Numbered from the stretch's first letter, positions 1 through 5,144 are shown. The stretch: DNA of 6,559 nucleotides from Candidatus Hermodarchaeota archaeon (GCA_016839995.1 JAEOTD010000101.1:1-6559), one strand, 5' to 3'. Made by a program: numbers and translations. Notes: generated by a model from the letters alone, not told the origin.

Positions 1-681
1 GAACAACTCGTCACTGAATTGGATCCAACCGAGATTATCATCTTAGGAGATTTGAAGCACTCTATCCGTGATTTTTCCAAGCAGGAATTTCAGCAAATTG
101 CGCAACTCCTACTTAACCTACAGCAAATCGCAGCAGTGACCATTATCCGAGGAAACCATGATGCGGATTTAGAATTAGTCGTCCCTGACGACACGCAAAT
201 AATCTCTTCCAGAGGTTTTCGACTTCGCTTTAAATCAAAGCACGTATATCTCCTGCATGGTCACGCTATTCCCTCTGCTGATATTCTAAGCTGTGATAGT
301 TTGATAATGGGTCACATTCATCCCGCAATCACCATCTCAACGTTGAAAGAAAAATCTTCAATCCATCGAGTTTGGGTGAGGACAGGATGGAAACCAACAA
401 TAATTGAGGCACTACGAAATTGGTTGGGTGAAGACACCTTTGGTTCAGAAGATAATGTGATTAAGAAGGTGCTTCAGATGAAAGTTCTCATTATTCCAGC
501 CTACTTGGATTTACTCCAAGGTCATATTCTAAATGCGGATTCATCCAAATTACAACAAGGAACTCCACTATTCCGCCATTTATCACAGGAGAATGCAGAA
601 ATTATCATGCTTGACCATACGCCTTTGGGTTTACTGAGTCAATTGAAGAAGAAAGGAAAAAGACGGAAAGAAACATTTTAA
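1..681 (+). CDS. SbcD/Mre11-related archaeal metallophosphoesterase, 5'-truncated
   Basis: The frame is open from base 1, so the true start lies left of the window; the TTG at 19 is only an internal leucine codon. The product is a calcineurin-like metallophosphoesterase. Visible metal-binding motifs, numbered from that TTG, are GDLKH (10-14), RGNHD (44-48), HGH (80-82) and GHIHP (98-102). The first motif of the fold (DxH) must be upstream. GDLKH and GHxHP are typical of the archaeal SbcD-related phosphoesterases (the TIGR00024 type, from memory), often discussed as partners of DNA helicases or nucleases. The natural substrate is not known to me. The C-terminal ~100 residues lack recognisable motifs and end in a lysine/arginine-rich tail (KKKGKRRKETF) that might contact nucleic acid, which is inference. 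The stop is TAA at 679-681. The following tRNA on the same strand appears to have its own promoter. Confidence 0.88.
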   Translation, partial: EQLVTELDPTEIIILGDLKHSIRDFSKQEFQQIAQLLLNLQQIAAVTIIRGNHDADLELVVPDDTQIISSRGFRLRFKSKHVYLLHGHAIPSADILSCDSLIMGHIHPAITISTLKEKSSIHRVWVRTGWKPTIIEALRNWLGEDTFGSEDNVIKKVLQMKVLIIPAYLDLLQGHILNADSSKLQQGTPLFRHLSQENAEIIMLDHTPLGLLSQLKKKGKRRKETF

Positions 682-694
682 GAGTGCTTATACT
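676..694 (+). promoter_or_regulatory. Candidate TATA box(es) of the tRNA gene
   Basis: Two AT-rich TATA-like elements precede the tRNA: TTTTAAG at 676-682, overlapping the stop codon of the phosphoesterase gene, and CTTATACT at 687-694. The first lies about 27-30 bases before the tRNA 5' end at 710, the better spacing for archaeal TBP/TFB initiation just upstream of the mature end. The second is about 20 bases away, which is short. This rests on spacing and base composition only. Confidence 0.4.
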
Positions 695-726
695 GTATCC
701 TGCCCCAGTGGGTCGATGGTCTAGAT

Positions 727-756
727 TCACAGGAAACGCGCTTTCCTGTTCTAGTT
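727..756 (+). other. tRNA intron 1, in the D-loop (between positions 15 and 18)
   Basis: A strong intron hairpin, ACAGGAAA (729-736)/TTTCCTGT (742-749) with loop CGCGC, is flanked by a short helix CTAGA (721-725)/TCTAG (750-754). The left bulge is TTC (726-728) and the right bulge TTT (755-757), giving a relaxed bulge-helix-bulge. The outer exon helix is weak, which I recall as common for introns outside the anticodon loop. Cleavage after the second base of each bulge would place the left cut after 727, while the standard D-loop length favours a cut after 726. The T run makes the products nearly identical, so the border is +/-1. Confidence 0.75.
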
Positions 757-762
757 TGGTAT

Positions 763-795
763 TGGCTTAAGGACATGTTCCTTTGGACCACCAAA
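763..795 (+). other. tRNA intron 2, at the D-loop/D-stem border (about 22/23)
   Basis: The central four-base-pair helix is TGGT (757-760)/ACCA (790-793). The left bulge is ATT (761-763) and the right bulge AAG (794-796). Cutting after the second base of each leaves T762 joined to G796. The intron side pairs GG (764-765) with CC (788-789), bulges A787, then continues as CTTAAGGA (766-773) with TCCTTTGG (779-786), with one T-T mismatch, around loop CATGT. An outer helix can form between GATT-like exon bases and GATT at 796-799 using wobbles. Removal restores the sequence GGTAT-GAT expected in archaeal tRNA-Pro D-arms. Confidence 0.75.
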
Positions 796-810
796 GATTC
801 GCGGTTCGGG

Positions 811-841
811 ACCATGATAACGTTGAGTTCGATGGCGAAAA
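811..841 (+). other. tRNA intron 3, canonical anticodon-loop intron (37/38)
   Basis: This is a textbook BHB. The outer helix is the anticodon stem CGCGG/CCGTG. The central helix is TTCG (805-808)/CGAA (836-839). The left bulge is GGA (809-811), cut after G810, and the right bulge is AAT (840-842), cut after A841. The intron helix CCAT (812-815)/ATGG (832-835) encloses a smaller AAC/GTT pairing. Splicing joins G37 to T38, giving loop TTCGGGT with anticodon CGG. Confidence 0.88.
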
Positions 842-863
842 TCCGTGAGATCCGGGGTTCAAA

Positions 864-892
864 ACCAACCAGTAAGCGCTGGTTGGAGAAAG
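864..892 (+). other. tRNA intron 4, T-loop intron (59/60)
   Basis: The outer helix is the T-stem CGGGG/CCCCG. The central helix is TTCA (858-861)/AGAA (887-890), with three good pairs and an A-A mismatch on the intron side. The left bulge is AAA (862-864) and the right bulge AGT (891-893). The intron is a perfect eight-pair hairpin, CCAACCAG (865-872)/CTGGTTGG (879-886), with loop TAAGCG. Cutting after the second base of each bulge yields the seven-base T-loop TTCAAAT. Confidence 0.85.
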
Positions 893-913
893 TCCCCGTC
901 GGCCCACCACTTT

Positions 914-943
914 GATTTTTTGGTAATTACAGCGAAAAAAATC
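914..943 (+). terminator. Probable terminator region of the tRNA gene
   Basis: A run of six T (916-921) begins seven bases after the encoded CCA, as expected for archaeal termination at oligo-T. The flanks GATTTTTT (914-921) and AAAAAATC (936-943) are perfect inverted repeats that could form an AT-rich stem. The loop contains the palindrome GTAATTAC (923-930). The T run is the stronger argument; the stem may be coincidental. Confidence 0.5.
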
Positions 944-947
944 GTCA

Positions 948-980
948 TTTACCGTAAAATTGCGTAAAGCACTTAAAGTA
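948..980 (+). promoter_or_regulatory. Candidate promoter/operator of the HTH regulator gene
   Basis: CTTAAAG (972-978) is TATA-like and lies about 25 bases before the ATG at 1000, which would fit a leaderless transcript; no clear Shine-Dalgarno sequence precedes that ATG. Just upstream are the inverted repeat TTTAC-C-GTAAA (948-958) and a second GTAAA (964-968), so the GTAAA unit recurs about 10 bases apart, next to the presumed TATA box. That arrangement would suit autoregulation by the downstream HTH protein, but this is inference from short AT-rich words. Confidence 0.35.
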
Positions 981-999
981 TTATGAGTTGCCTGTAGCT

Positions 1000-1737
1000 A
1001 TGCCTGTGGCGGCACAAGTCAGACAACGTCTTGCTAGACGCATAGCTGGGGAAATCTCACTATCTGATTCACCTGGTCGAACCATGCGTAAATGGCGCGA
1101 GATGTTTCATCTCCCACAAATCCATTTAGCGGAGGCTTTGGGAGTATCTCCTTCGGTAATTAGCGACTATGAGAGTGGACGCCGTCAATCGCCAGGCTCT
1201 AAAACCATTAAGCGATTTGTCGAAACAATCATTACGTTGGATGAACAAAACGGTGGACAGGTAGTAAATGCCTTTCAACGTATGATGGGTGTAGAAATAC
1301 CGACGAACATCATTTTGGATATCAGTGAGTTTAGTCAGGGGATTACAATTAAACAACTCCTTGAAAGTATTCGAGGGCAAATCCTTACAGGCGAGGAGCT
1401 CCTTGACCGTGAAATCTTTGGTTATCTGACGGTAGACACGTCAGAGGCATTAGATGTCCTTTCCAGCACAGGTTTTCTAAAATTATTTGAGGCAACTGAG
1501 GATCGGGCACTGATTTTAGTTAATGTGCTAACGGGTCGCTCTCCACTTGTAGCCATGAAAGGTGAGATTAAACCAAGTCTTTTTGTACTACATGGTGTAG
1601 AACAACTCGACTATCTGACAATTGAACTAGCCAAACGTGAACAAGTACCCTTGGCAATCTCCCGAATGGAATCAGTGGGAGGAATGTTGCGACGATTGCA
1701 CGTTCTCCGAAAACAGACAAGCAATGAACGACATTGA
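1000..1737 (+). CDS. HTH (XRE/Cro-like) archaeal transcriptional regulator
   Basis: 245 residues from ATG 1000; an in-frame TTG at 988 would add four residues (MPVA), and nothing decides firmly between them. Residues about 27-80 form a Cro/XRE-type helix-turn-helix: the turn region QIHLAEALGVSPSVISDYES (40-59) contains the second helix, the G-V-S turn and the recognition helix, followed by GRRQSPG. A basic N-terminal stretch (VRQRLARRIAG) precedes it. The C-terminal ~150 residues have no catalytic motif visible to me. They end in a region with hydrophobic strands (ALILVNVLTG, KPSLFVLHGV) that could bind a ligand or dimerise. The overall shape resembles the archaeal predicted regulators of COG1709 (from memory). 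The stop at 1735-1737 lies 11 bases before the atpF start, so co-transcription with the ATP synthase genes is likely. Whether it controls them, itself or something else is open. Confidence 0.82.
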   Translation: MPVAAQVRQRLARRIAGEISLSDSPGRTMRKWREMFHLPQIHLAEALGVSPSVISDYESGRRQSPGSKTIKRFVETIITLDEQNGGQVVNAFQRMMGVEIPTNIILDISEFSQGITIKQLLESIRGQILTGEELLDREIFGYLTVDTSEALDVLSSTGFLKLFEATEDRALILVNVLTGRSPLVAMKGEIKPSLFVLHGVEQLDYLTIELAKREQVPLAISRMESVGGMLRRLHVLRKQTSNERH

Positions 1738-1740
1738 GAC

Positions 1741-1745
1741 GAGGA
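1741..1745 (+). promoter_or_regulatory. Ribosome binding site deciding the atpF start
   Basis: GAGGA ends three bases before ATG 1749. It supports that ATG over the in-frame TTG at 1734, which would overlap the regulator's stop codon and add a non-conserved MRRGT leader. Confidence 0.5.
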
Positions 1746-1748
1746 ACA

Positions 1749-2072
1749 ATGACCAATAAAATCGCAATAATCGGTGATACAGATACTGTAATTGGATTTC
1801 GACTTGCAGGAATTCTAAATTCTGATGTCCCGTCTAATCCCGCTTCAACACGTCAAGCACTCCTTAACTTTTCGAAGGACTCGAATATTTCAATCATAAT
1901 AATCACTGAACAACTCGCTGAAGAAATCCGTGAAACGGTTGAAGAACTGGCTAAACAACCCTACCCAGTCATTGTAGAAATCCCTGACAAAAGCGGTCGC
2001 CTTGAAGGAAAAGAGAGTCCTATACGTCGATTAGTGAAACGTGCGATTGGCGTTGAACTCGAAGGATTTTGA
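1749..2072 (+). CDS. atpF: A-type ATP synthase subunit F
   Basis: 107 residues, normal for subunit F (about 100). The N-terminus MTNKIAIIGDTDTVIGFRLAG carries the family signature: a first beta strand, then GD followed by the GFRLAG helix of a Rossmann-like fold. A second strand region, ISIIIITEQLAEEI (about 47-60), and VIVEIPDK (74-81) complete the core. The C-terminal helix SPIRRLVKRAIGVEL fits the part that inserts along the central stalk in known structures. Subunit F sits with D in the rotating central stalk and is thought to regulate coupling in the A1 head. It lies directly after the HTH regulator and 93 bases before atpA, keeping the usual F-A order. No membrane segment is present. 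Its normal upstream neighbours C and E are absent here. Confidence 0.93.
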   Translation: MTNKIAIIGDTDTVIGFRLAGILNSDVPSNPASTRQALLNFSKDSNISIIIITEQLAEEIRETVEELAKQPYPVIVEIPDKSGRLEGKESPIRRLVKRAIGVELEGF

Positions 2073-2165
2073 GCCATCCTAATTTTATGCTACCATAAGA
2101 ATTTTAACAACGGAGTATAGCTGATAGAGAACCCAACAGTGAAAGGTTAGACTAGGCGGTTAAGA
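2073..2165 (+). promoter_or_regulatory. F-A intergenic gap with possible internal promoter and atpA ribosome binding site
   Basis: In many archaea atpF and atpA nearly touch, so this 93-base gap is large. It contains AT-rich TATA-like words TTTTATG (2083-2089) and ATTTTAAC (2101-2108), which could give atpA its own transcript with a short leader. AGGCGGT (2154-2160) ends five bases before the atpA ATG and is the likely ribosome binding site. I see no convincing hairpin terminator. Confidence 0.35.
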
Positions 2166-3941
2166 ATGACAACGCGAATAGGAAATATTCAACGAATAGC
2201 AGGTCCTCTTATCGAAGCAGATGGACTCTTTGGAGTAACGATGTTTGAAGTCTGTAAAGTGGGAGGAGAGGAACTAATTGGTGAAGTGAATCGAATCGTT
2301 GGTGACCGTGCCTATATTCAAGTGTATGAAGAGACATCAGGATTAAAACCCGGAGAACCTGTCGTAGCCACTGGAACATCACTTGATGTGGAATTGGGTC
2401 CGGGTTTAGTTGGATCAATTTTTGATGGAATTCAACGACCGCTTCCAAGTATCAAAGAACAGGTTGGAGATTTCATTACAAGAGGAGTGACCGCCGACCC
2501 TCTACCAATCGATAAAAAGTGGCCATTTAATCCCACGTTAGAAAAAGGTGCAACGGTTTCACCAGGTGATGTGCTAGGAACAGTTCAGGAAACAAGTGTG
2601 TTTCTTCACAAGATCCTTGTTCCTCCCGATGTTGAGGGAAAACTAACTAGTATTGCCACAGCTGGAGATTATACCATTCAAGAGGTCATAGCACAAGTCC
2701 AAACATCCTCAGGCAAAAGAGACCTTAAACTCACCCAACGATGGCCGGTTCGAATTGGGCGACCCTATAAAACCAAAATTGGTACAGAAGTTCCCCTTTA
2801 CACGGGGCAACGTGTTATCGATACGTTTTTCCCAGTCGCCAAGGGTGGAACTGGAGCTATCCCAGGAGGTTTCGGCACCGGAAAAACAGTAACCCTGCAC
2901 CAATTGGCTAAATGGGCAGATGCAGAGATTATCGTTTACGTTGGATGTGGCGAGAGAGGAAATGAAATGACAGAAGTCCTTGAGGACTTTCCCAAGCTCA
3001 AGGATCCGAAAAGTGGAAAGTCGTTGATGGAAAGGACGCTTCTTGTCGCCAATACGAGTAATATGCCTGTTGCCGCGCGAGAAGCCTCAATTTATACCGG
3101 AATTACTCTCGCTGAATACTTCCGTGATCAGGGATACAATGTGGCTCTGATGGCAGACAGTACTTCTCGATGGGCAGAAGCCCTCCGAGAAATCTCAGGA
3201 CGATTAGAAGAGATGCCTGGTGAAGAAGGATACCCTGCATATCTAGGAAGCCGTCTAGCTGATTTCTATGAAAGAGCAGGACGAGTGCAGACTCTCGGAA
3301 CTGACGAGCGGGTTGGAAGTGTTACCGTGACTGGAGCTGTTTCTCCAGCTGGTGGGGACTTCTCAGAACCTGTAACTCAATCCACATTACGAATCACAAA
3401 GGTATTTTGGGCACTGGACAAGGATATGGCATCACGACGATTCTTCCCTGCAATTAATTATCTTCAGAGTTATTCCTTATACAAAGACGAATTGGTTCCT
3501 TGGTATTCCAAAAATATGGGAGCTGACTGGCCTGAACTAACTGAAGAATCACTTTCCATTCTCCAGCGCGACAAAGAACTTCGAGAAATTGTGCAGCTCG
3601 TGGGTCCGGATGCTTTACCAGAACGGGAACGAGCAATATTAGAAGCCGCCCGTATGGTCAAAGAAGATTACCTGATGCAATCTGCACTTCATCCAATCGA
3701 TACCTATTGCCCCGAATCAAAGAGCTACTGGATGCTAAAGATCATCATGACATTCTGGAAACAAATGCGGCAAGCTATTGATGCTGGTATTCCTCTTCGA
3801 CGTATCATTGCCCTTCCTGTTGTTGGGAAGATTGCAAGGATGAAAGTCCAGCCACATGAAGATCCAAAAGTAATGCTACAATACTTCAAGGACTTGGAAA
3901 GCGAAATTAACAACGAATTTATCTCCATTGAAGCAAATTAG
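2166..3941 (+). CDS. atpA: A-type ATP synthase catalytic subunit A
   Basis: 591 residues, the usual size. This is the catalytic subunit of the A1 hexamer, hydrolysing or synthesising ATP at the A/B interface on the cytoplasmic side. The N-terminal barrel is about 1-70; the ~90-residue non-homologous insertion special to A/V-type subunits is about 110-200, with WPVRIGRP near 193-200. The P-loop is GGFGTGKT (234-241), with K240 and T241 the nucleotide contacts. GERGNE (262-267) holds the catalytic glutamate E263. VALMADSTSRWAEALREISG (326-345) is the Walker B region, followed by LEEMPGEEGYPAYLGSRLADFYERAG. The C-terminal helical domain begins near 430. The P-loop differs from the common archaeal GPFGSGKT at 235 (G for P) and 238 (T for S). 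No intein interrupts the P-loop, although this is a known intein site in other A/V-type A subunits. The ATG start is supported by AGGCGGT upstream and by the conserved N-terminus (GNIQRIAGPLIEADG). Confidence 0.97.
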   Translation: MTTRIGNIQRIAGPLIEADGLFGVTMFEVCKVGGEELIGEVNRIVGDRAYIQVYEETSGLKPGEPVVATGTSLDVELGPGLVGSIFDGIQRPLPSIKEQVGDFITRGVTADPLPIDKKWPFNPTLEKGATVSPGDVLGTVQETSVFLHKILVPPDVEGKLTSIATAGDYTIQEVIAQVQTSSGKRDLKLTQRWPVRIGRPYKTKIGTEVPLYTGQRVIDTFFPVAKGGTGAIPGGFGTGKTVTLHQLAKWADAEIIVYVGCGERGNEMTEVLEDFPKLKDPKSGKSLMERTLLVANTSNMPVAAREASIYTGITLAEYFRDQGYNVALMADSTSRWAEALREISGRLEEMPGEEGYPAYLGSRLADFYERAGRVQTLGTDERVGSVTVTGAVSPAGGDFSEPVTQSTLRITKVFWALDKDMASRRFFPAINYLQSYSLYKDELVPWYSKNMGADWPELTEESLSILQRDKELREIVQLVGPDALPERERAILEAARMVKEDYLMQSALHPIDTYCPESKSYWMLKIIMTFWKQMRQAIDAGIPLRRIIALPVVGKIARMKVQPHEDPKVMLQYFKDLESEINNEFISIEAN

Positions 3942-3970
3942 TAACAATATCTGTTACAATATGGTAACAG
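3941..3970 (+). promoter_or_regulatory. Three alternating GTAACA/TGTTAC half-sites: candidate operator for the PhoU-like gene
   Basis: GTAACA (3941-3946), TGTTAC (3952-3957) and GTAACAG (3964-3970) alternate in orientation about one helical turn apart. The right pair forms a perfect seven-base inverted repeat, CTGTTAC (3951-3957)/GTAACAG (3964-3970), and the left pair a six-base one. The array begins on the last base of the atpA stop codon and abuts the TATA-like TATAGTA at 3971, so a bound protein would cover the TFB recognition element. As RNA, the pairs could also form alternative hairpins. There is no following T run, so a terminator is less likely. The obvious candidate ligand is the AbrB-like domain of the next gene product, by inference. 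Confidence 0.55.
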
Positions 3971-4002
3971 TATAGTAGCATTCCTCCACGAGGGGAAAGG
4001 CG
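3971..4002 (+). promoter_or_regulatory. Candidate promoter and ribosome binding site of the PhoU-like gene
   Basis: TATAGTA (3971-3977) lies about 35 bases before ATG 4010, predicting a start of transcription near 4000 and a very short leader. Two purine-rich words follow: GAGGGG (3990-3995), rather far from the ATG, and AAAGGCG (3996-4002), ending seven bases before it. The AGGCG core is the same word, at nearly the same distance, as before atpA and atpB. Confidence 0.4.
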
Positions 4003-4009
4003 TATTGCC

Positions 4010-5002
4010 ATGATAGATGAAACCCGAAAGGCAACGCAATGGGGAAAAAGCAAAACCCTTGTAGTGAGCCTACCTCGTCGGTGGATAAAGAAATACGGTA
4101 TTGAACCAGACTCACAACTTCATATTCAAGAGGGCCCCGAAGGCTCCTTACGCATCTCACCGTTACAGATCTCGAAAACACCTGCTGAACGGACTGCAAC
4201 AATTCGTCTTTTAGAACAGGATGAGCTAACACTCCGAACGATTTTAGAAACTTATTATATTGTTGGCTATGATCAGTTGACGATTGAAAGTAGCCGAAGA
4301 TTAAATGAGTCCGTCAGAAAAATCGTAACGAAAATTGTTAACCACTTGCCTGGATTCGAAATCCTTGAAAGTACTGATCGACAAATGGTCATCAAGGGAG
4401 TTAGCGTAATTCGTGGACAAGATATAATGGAATTTGTTAAGATGAGTGGTAGGGCCACGATTGAAATTATTAAAACCCTTATGACAGGCTTACGAGCCGG
4501 ACCAGATGAAACTGAACGAGTTGCCAATGAGTTTATCTCCGAAGGGTGGCGCCACCGAGGAAACTACCTTAGAGCACAGCGGGCATTGAGAAAAGCCATG
4601 AATGTTCGTCCTCCTGGATTTAAACTTGAAATGGCTGACATCTTCGATACTTCATATTTTGTGCTCCAATTGAGCAGCATTCATGAAAACGTTCACCATA
4701 TAGCAGAAGCATTAACCCGGCGACAACCGCAGGATGAACAGAATAAACTTGCGGTAGCAGCATTAACCAAAGTGCATGATAATCTCAAAAAAGCCATTTC
4801 CGCTTTTCTTCAACGGAACCAAGAAATGGTTCGAGAGGTCTTAGGGGAAATTCCACTCCTGCGCCAATGGAAACGGCAAACCGAAACAATTGTCGATGTT
4901 ATGCCCGATTCAGTAATCACACAGATAATCTTAGATCGAATGGAAGAAATGCTAGCTTACAACAGCGGCATCGCAAAAACAGCGTTACTTCTGAAAACTT
5001 AA
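4010..5002 (+). CDS. AbrB-like/PhoU-like regulator (archaeal phosphate-uptake-regulator type)
   Basis: 330 residues. Residues 7-52 are a SpoVT/AbrB-type swapped-hairpin DNA-binding domain: RKATQWGKSKTLVVSLPRRW, then IKKYGIEPDSQLHI, with the usual K-S-L-x-V-S-L-P-x-W pattern. The rest is largely helical. About 60-160 is a linker/regulatory part. About 165-330 resembles a PhoU helical bundle, with EGWRHRGNYLRAQRAL (178-193) standing for the E-x-x-x-D/H-R-x-x-x-L-x-R helix and LSSIHENVHHIAEAL (221-235) for the SIERIADHA-like helix. Archaeal AbrB-PhoU proteins are generally annotated as phosphate uptake regulators. No Pst transporter or other phosphate gene is visible here; instead the gene is inserted between the A and B subunits of ATP synthase. 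The conserved acidic metal-cluster residues of bacterial PhoU are not all obvious, so the ligand may differ. The ATG start is supported by the domain beginning right after it. Autoregulation through the GTAACA half-sites upstream is plausible. Confidence 0.82.
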   Translation: MIDETRKATQWGKSKTLVVSLPRRWIKKYGIEPDSQLHIQEGPEGSLRISPLQISKTPAERTATIRLLEQDELTLRTILETYYIVGYDQLTIESSRRLNESVRKIVTKIVNHLPGFEILESTDRQMVIKGVSVIRGQDIMEFVKMSGRATIEIIKTLMTGLRAGPDETERVANEFISEGWRHRGNYLRAQRALRKAMNVRPPGFKLEMADIFDTSYFVLQLSSIHENVHHIAEALTRRQPQDEQNKLAVAALTKVHDNLKKAISAFLQRNQEMVREVLGEIPLLRQWKRQTETIVDVMPDSVITQIILDRMEEMLAYNSGIAKTALLLKT

Positions 5003-5012
5003 TTCTCTTATC

Positions 5013-5033
5013 ATTAATTTCAAGTGAATTAAT
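5013..5033 (+). repeat. AT-rich inverted repeat after the PhoU-like gene
   Basis: ATTAATT (5013-5019) and AATTAAT (5027-5033) are perfect inverted repeats around a seven-base spacer, starting 11 bases after the stop codon. It could be an operator, a weak transcript-end hairpin or chance in AT-rich DNA. A T-rich stretch (TTTTCTT, 5047-5053) follows and slightly favours an end-of-transcript role. Confidence 0.35.
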
Positions 5034-5068
5034 TTAGGTTGAAATGTTTTCTTGACTGAAAAAAAGAG

Positions 5069-5138
5069 TTAAAAGTTACACGAGCCTAGTGACCGAAGCT
5101 CGATTCCTTAACTGAAGGATAAATGAAGTTATGAGGCG
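5069..5138 (+). promoter_or_regulatory. Candidate promoter, leader hairpin and ribosome binding site of atpB
   Basis: TTAAAAG (5069-5075) is TATA-like and predicts a transcript start near 5098, giving atpB its own leader. CGAGC (5081-5085) and GCTCG (5098-5102) are inverted repeats with a 12-base loop, overlapping the predicted start. GAGGCG (5133-5138) ends six bases before ATG 5145 and is a good ribosome binding site. Together with the inverted repeat at 5013-5033, this accounts for most of the 142-base gap between the PhoU-like gene and atpB. Confidence 0.4.
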
Positions 5139-5144
5139 CTACCT

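Larger units (their letters stand above)
710..909 (+). tRNA. tRNA-Pro (anticodon CGG) interrupted by four introns, CCA encoded
   Basis: The acceptor stem GGGTCGA (710-716) pairs with TCGGCCC (899-905) with one G-T wobble, followed by discriminator A906 and an encoded CCA (907-909). The T-stem is CGGGG (853-857)/CCCCG (894-898). The anticodon stem is CGCGG (800-804)/CCGTG (843-847). The D-stem is GTCT (719-722)/T762 plus GAT (796-798), with the T-T mismatch at 13-22 that I recall from archaeal tRNA-Pro. These arms come together only if four segments are removed: about 727-756, 763-795, 811-841 and 864-892. Exons are 710-726, 757-762 (six bases), 796-810, 842-863 and 893-909, 77 nt in total. 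The spliced molecule has T8, A14, G18G19, A21, T33, anticodon CGG at 807-809, G37 (expected in tRNA-Pro), variable loop AGATC and T-loop TTCAAAT. The GGG acceptor start and A discriminator also suit proline. The first intron border is uncertain by one base because of a T run. A standard scanner may miss or mistype this gene. Confidence 0.88.

Noticed and set aside
763..774. Alternative D-stem 3' strands TGGC (763-766) and GGAC (771-774).
   Set aside because: Both can pair partly with GTCT, but they leave no usable anticodon arm and give D-loops of the wrong length. T762 plus GAT at 796-798 gives a consistent cloverleaf.
781..796. Hairpin CTTTGG-ACCA-CCAAAG containing TTTGG, read at first as a Pro(TGG) anticodon loop.
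   Set aside because: No matching anticodon stem or D-stem can be built around it. The stem CGCGG/CCGTG with loop TTCGGG and a perfect 37/38 BHB fits everything, and these bases fall inside intron 2.
2166..3941. Search for an intein in the atpA P-loop, a known insertion site in other A/V-type A subunits.
   Set aside because: The 591-residue product is colinear with ordinary A subunits and the P-loop is uninterrupted.
3941..3970. Short repeats considered as a CRISPR-like or mobile-element trace.
   Set aside because: The units are only 6-7 bases, alternate in orientation and have no spacers of CRISPR size; an operator explains them better.
3954..4232. Minus-strand frame across the atpA-PhoU gap.
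   Set aside because: It overlaps the conserved AbrB-like domain in antisense and covers the candidate operator. Nothing in its product is recognisable.
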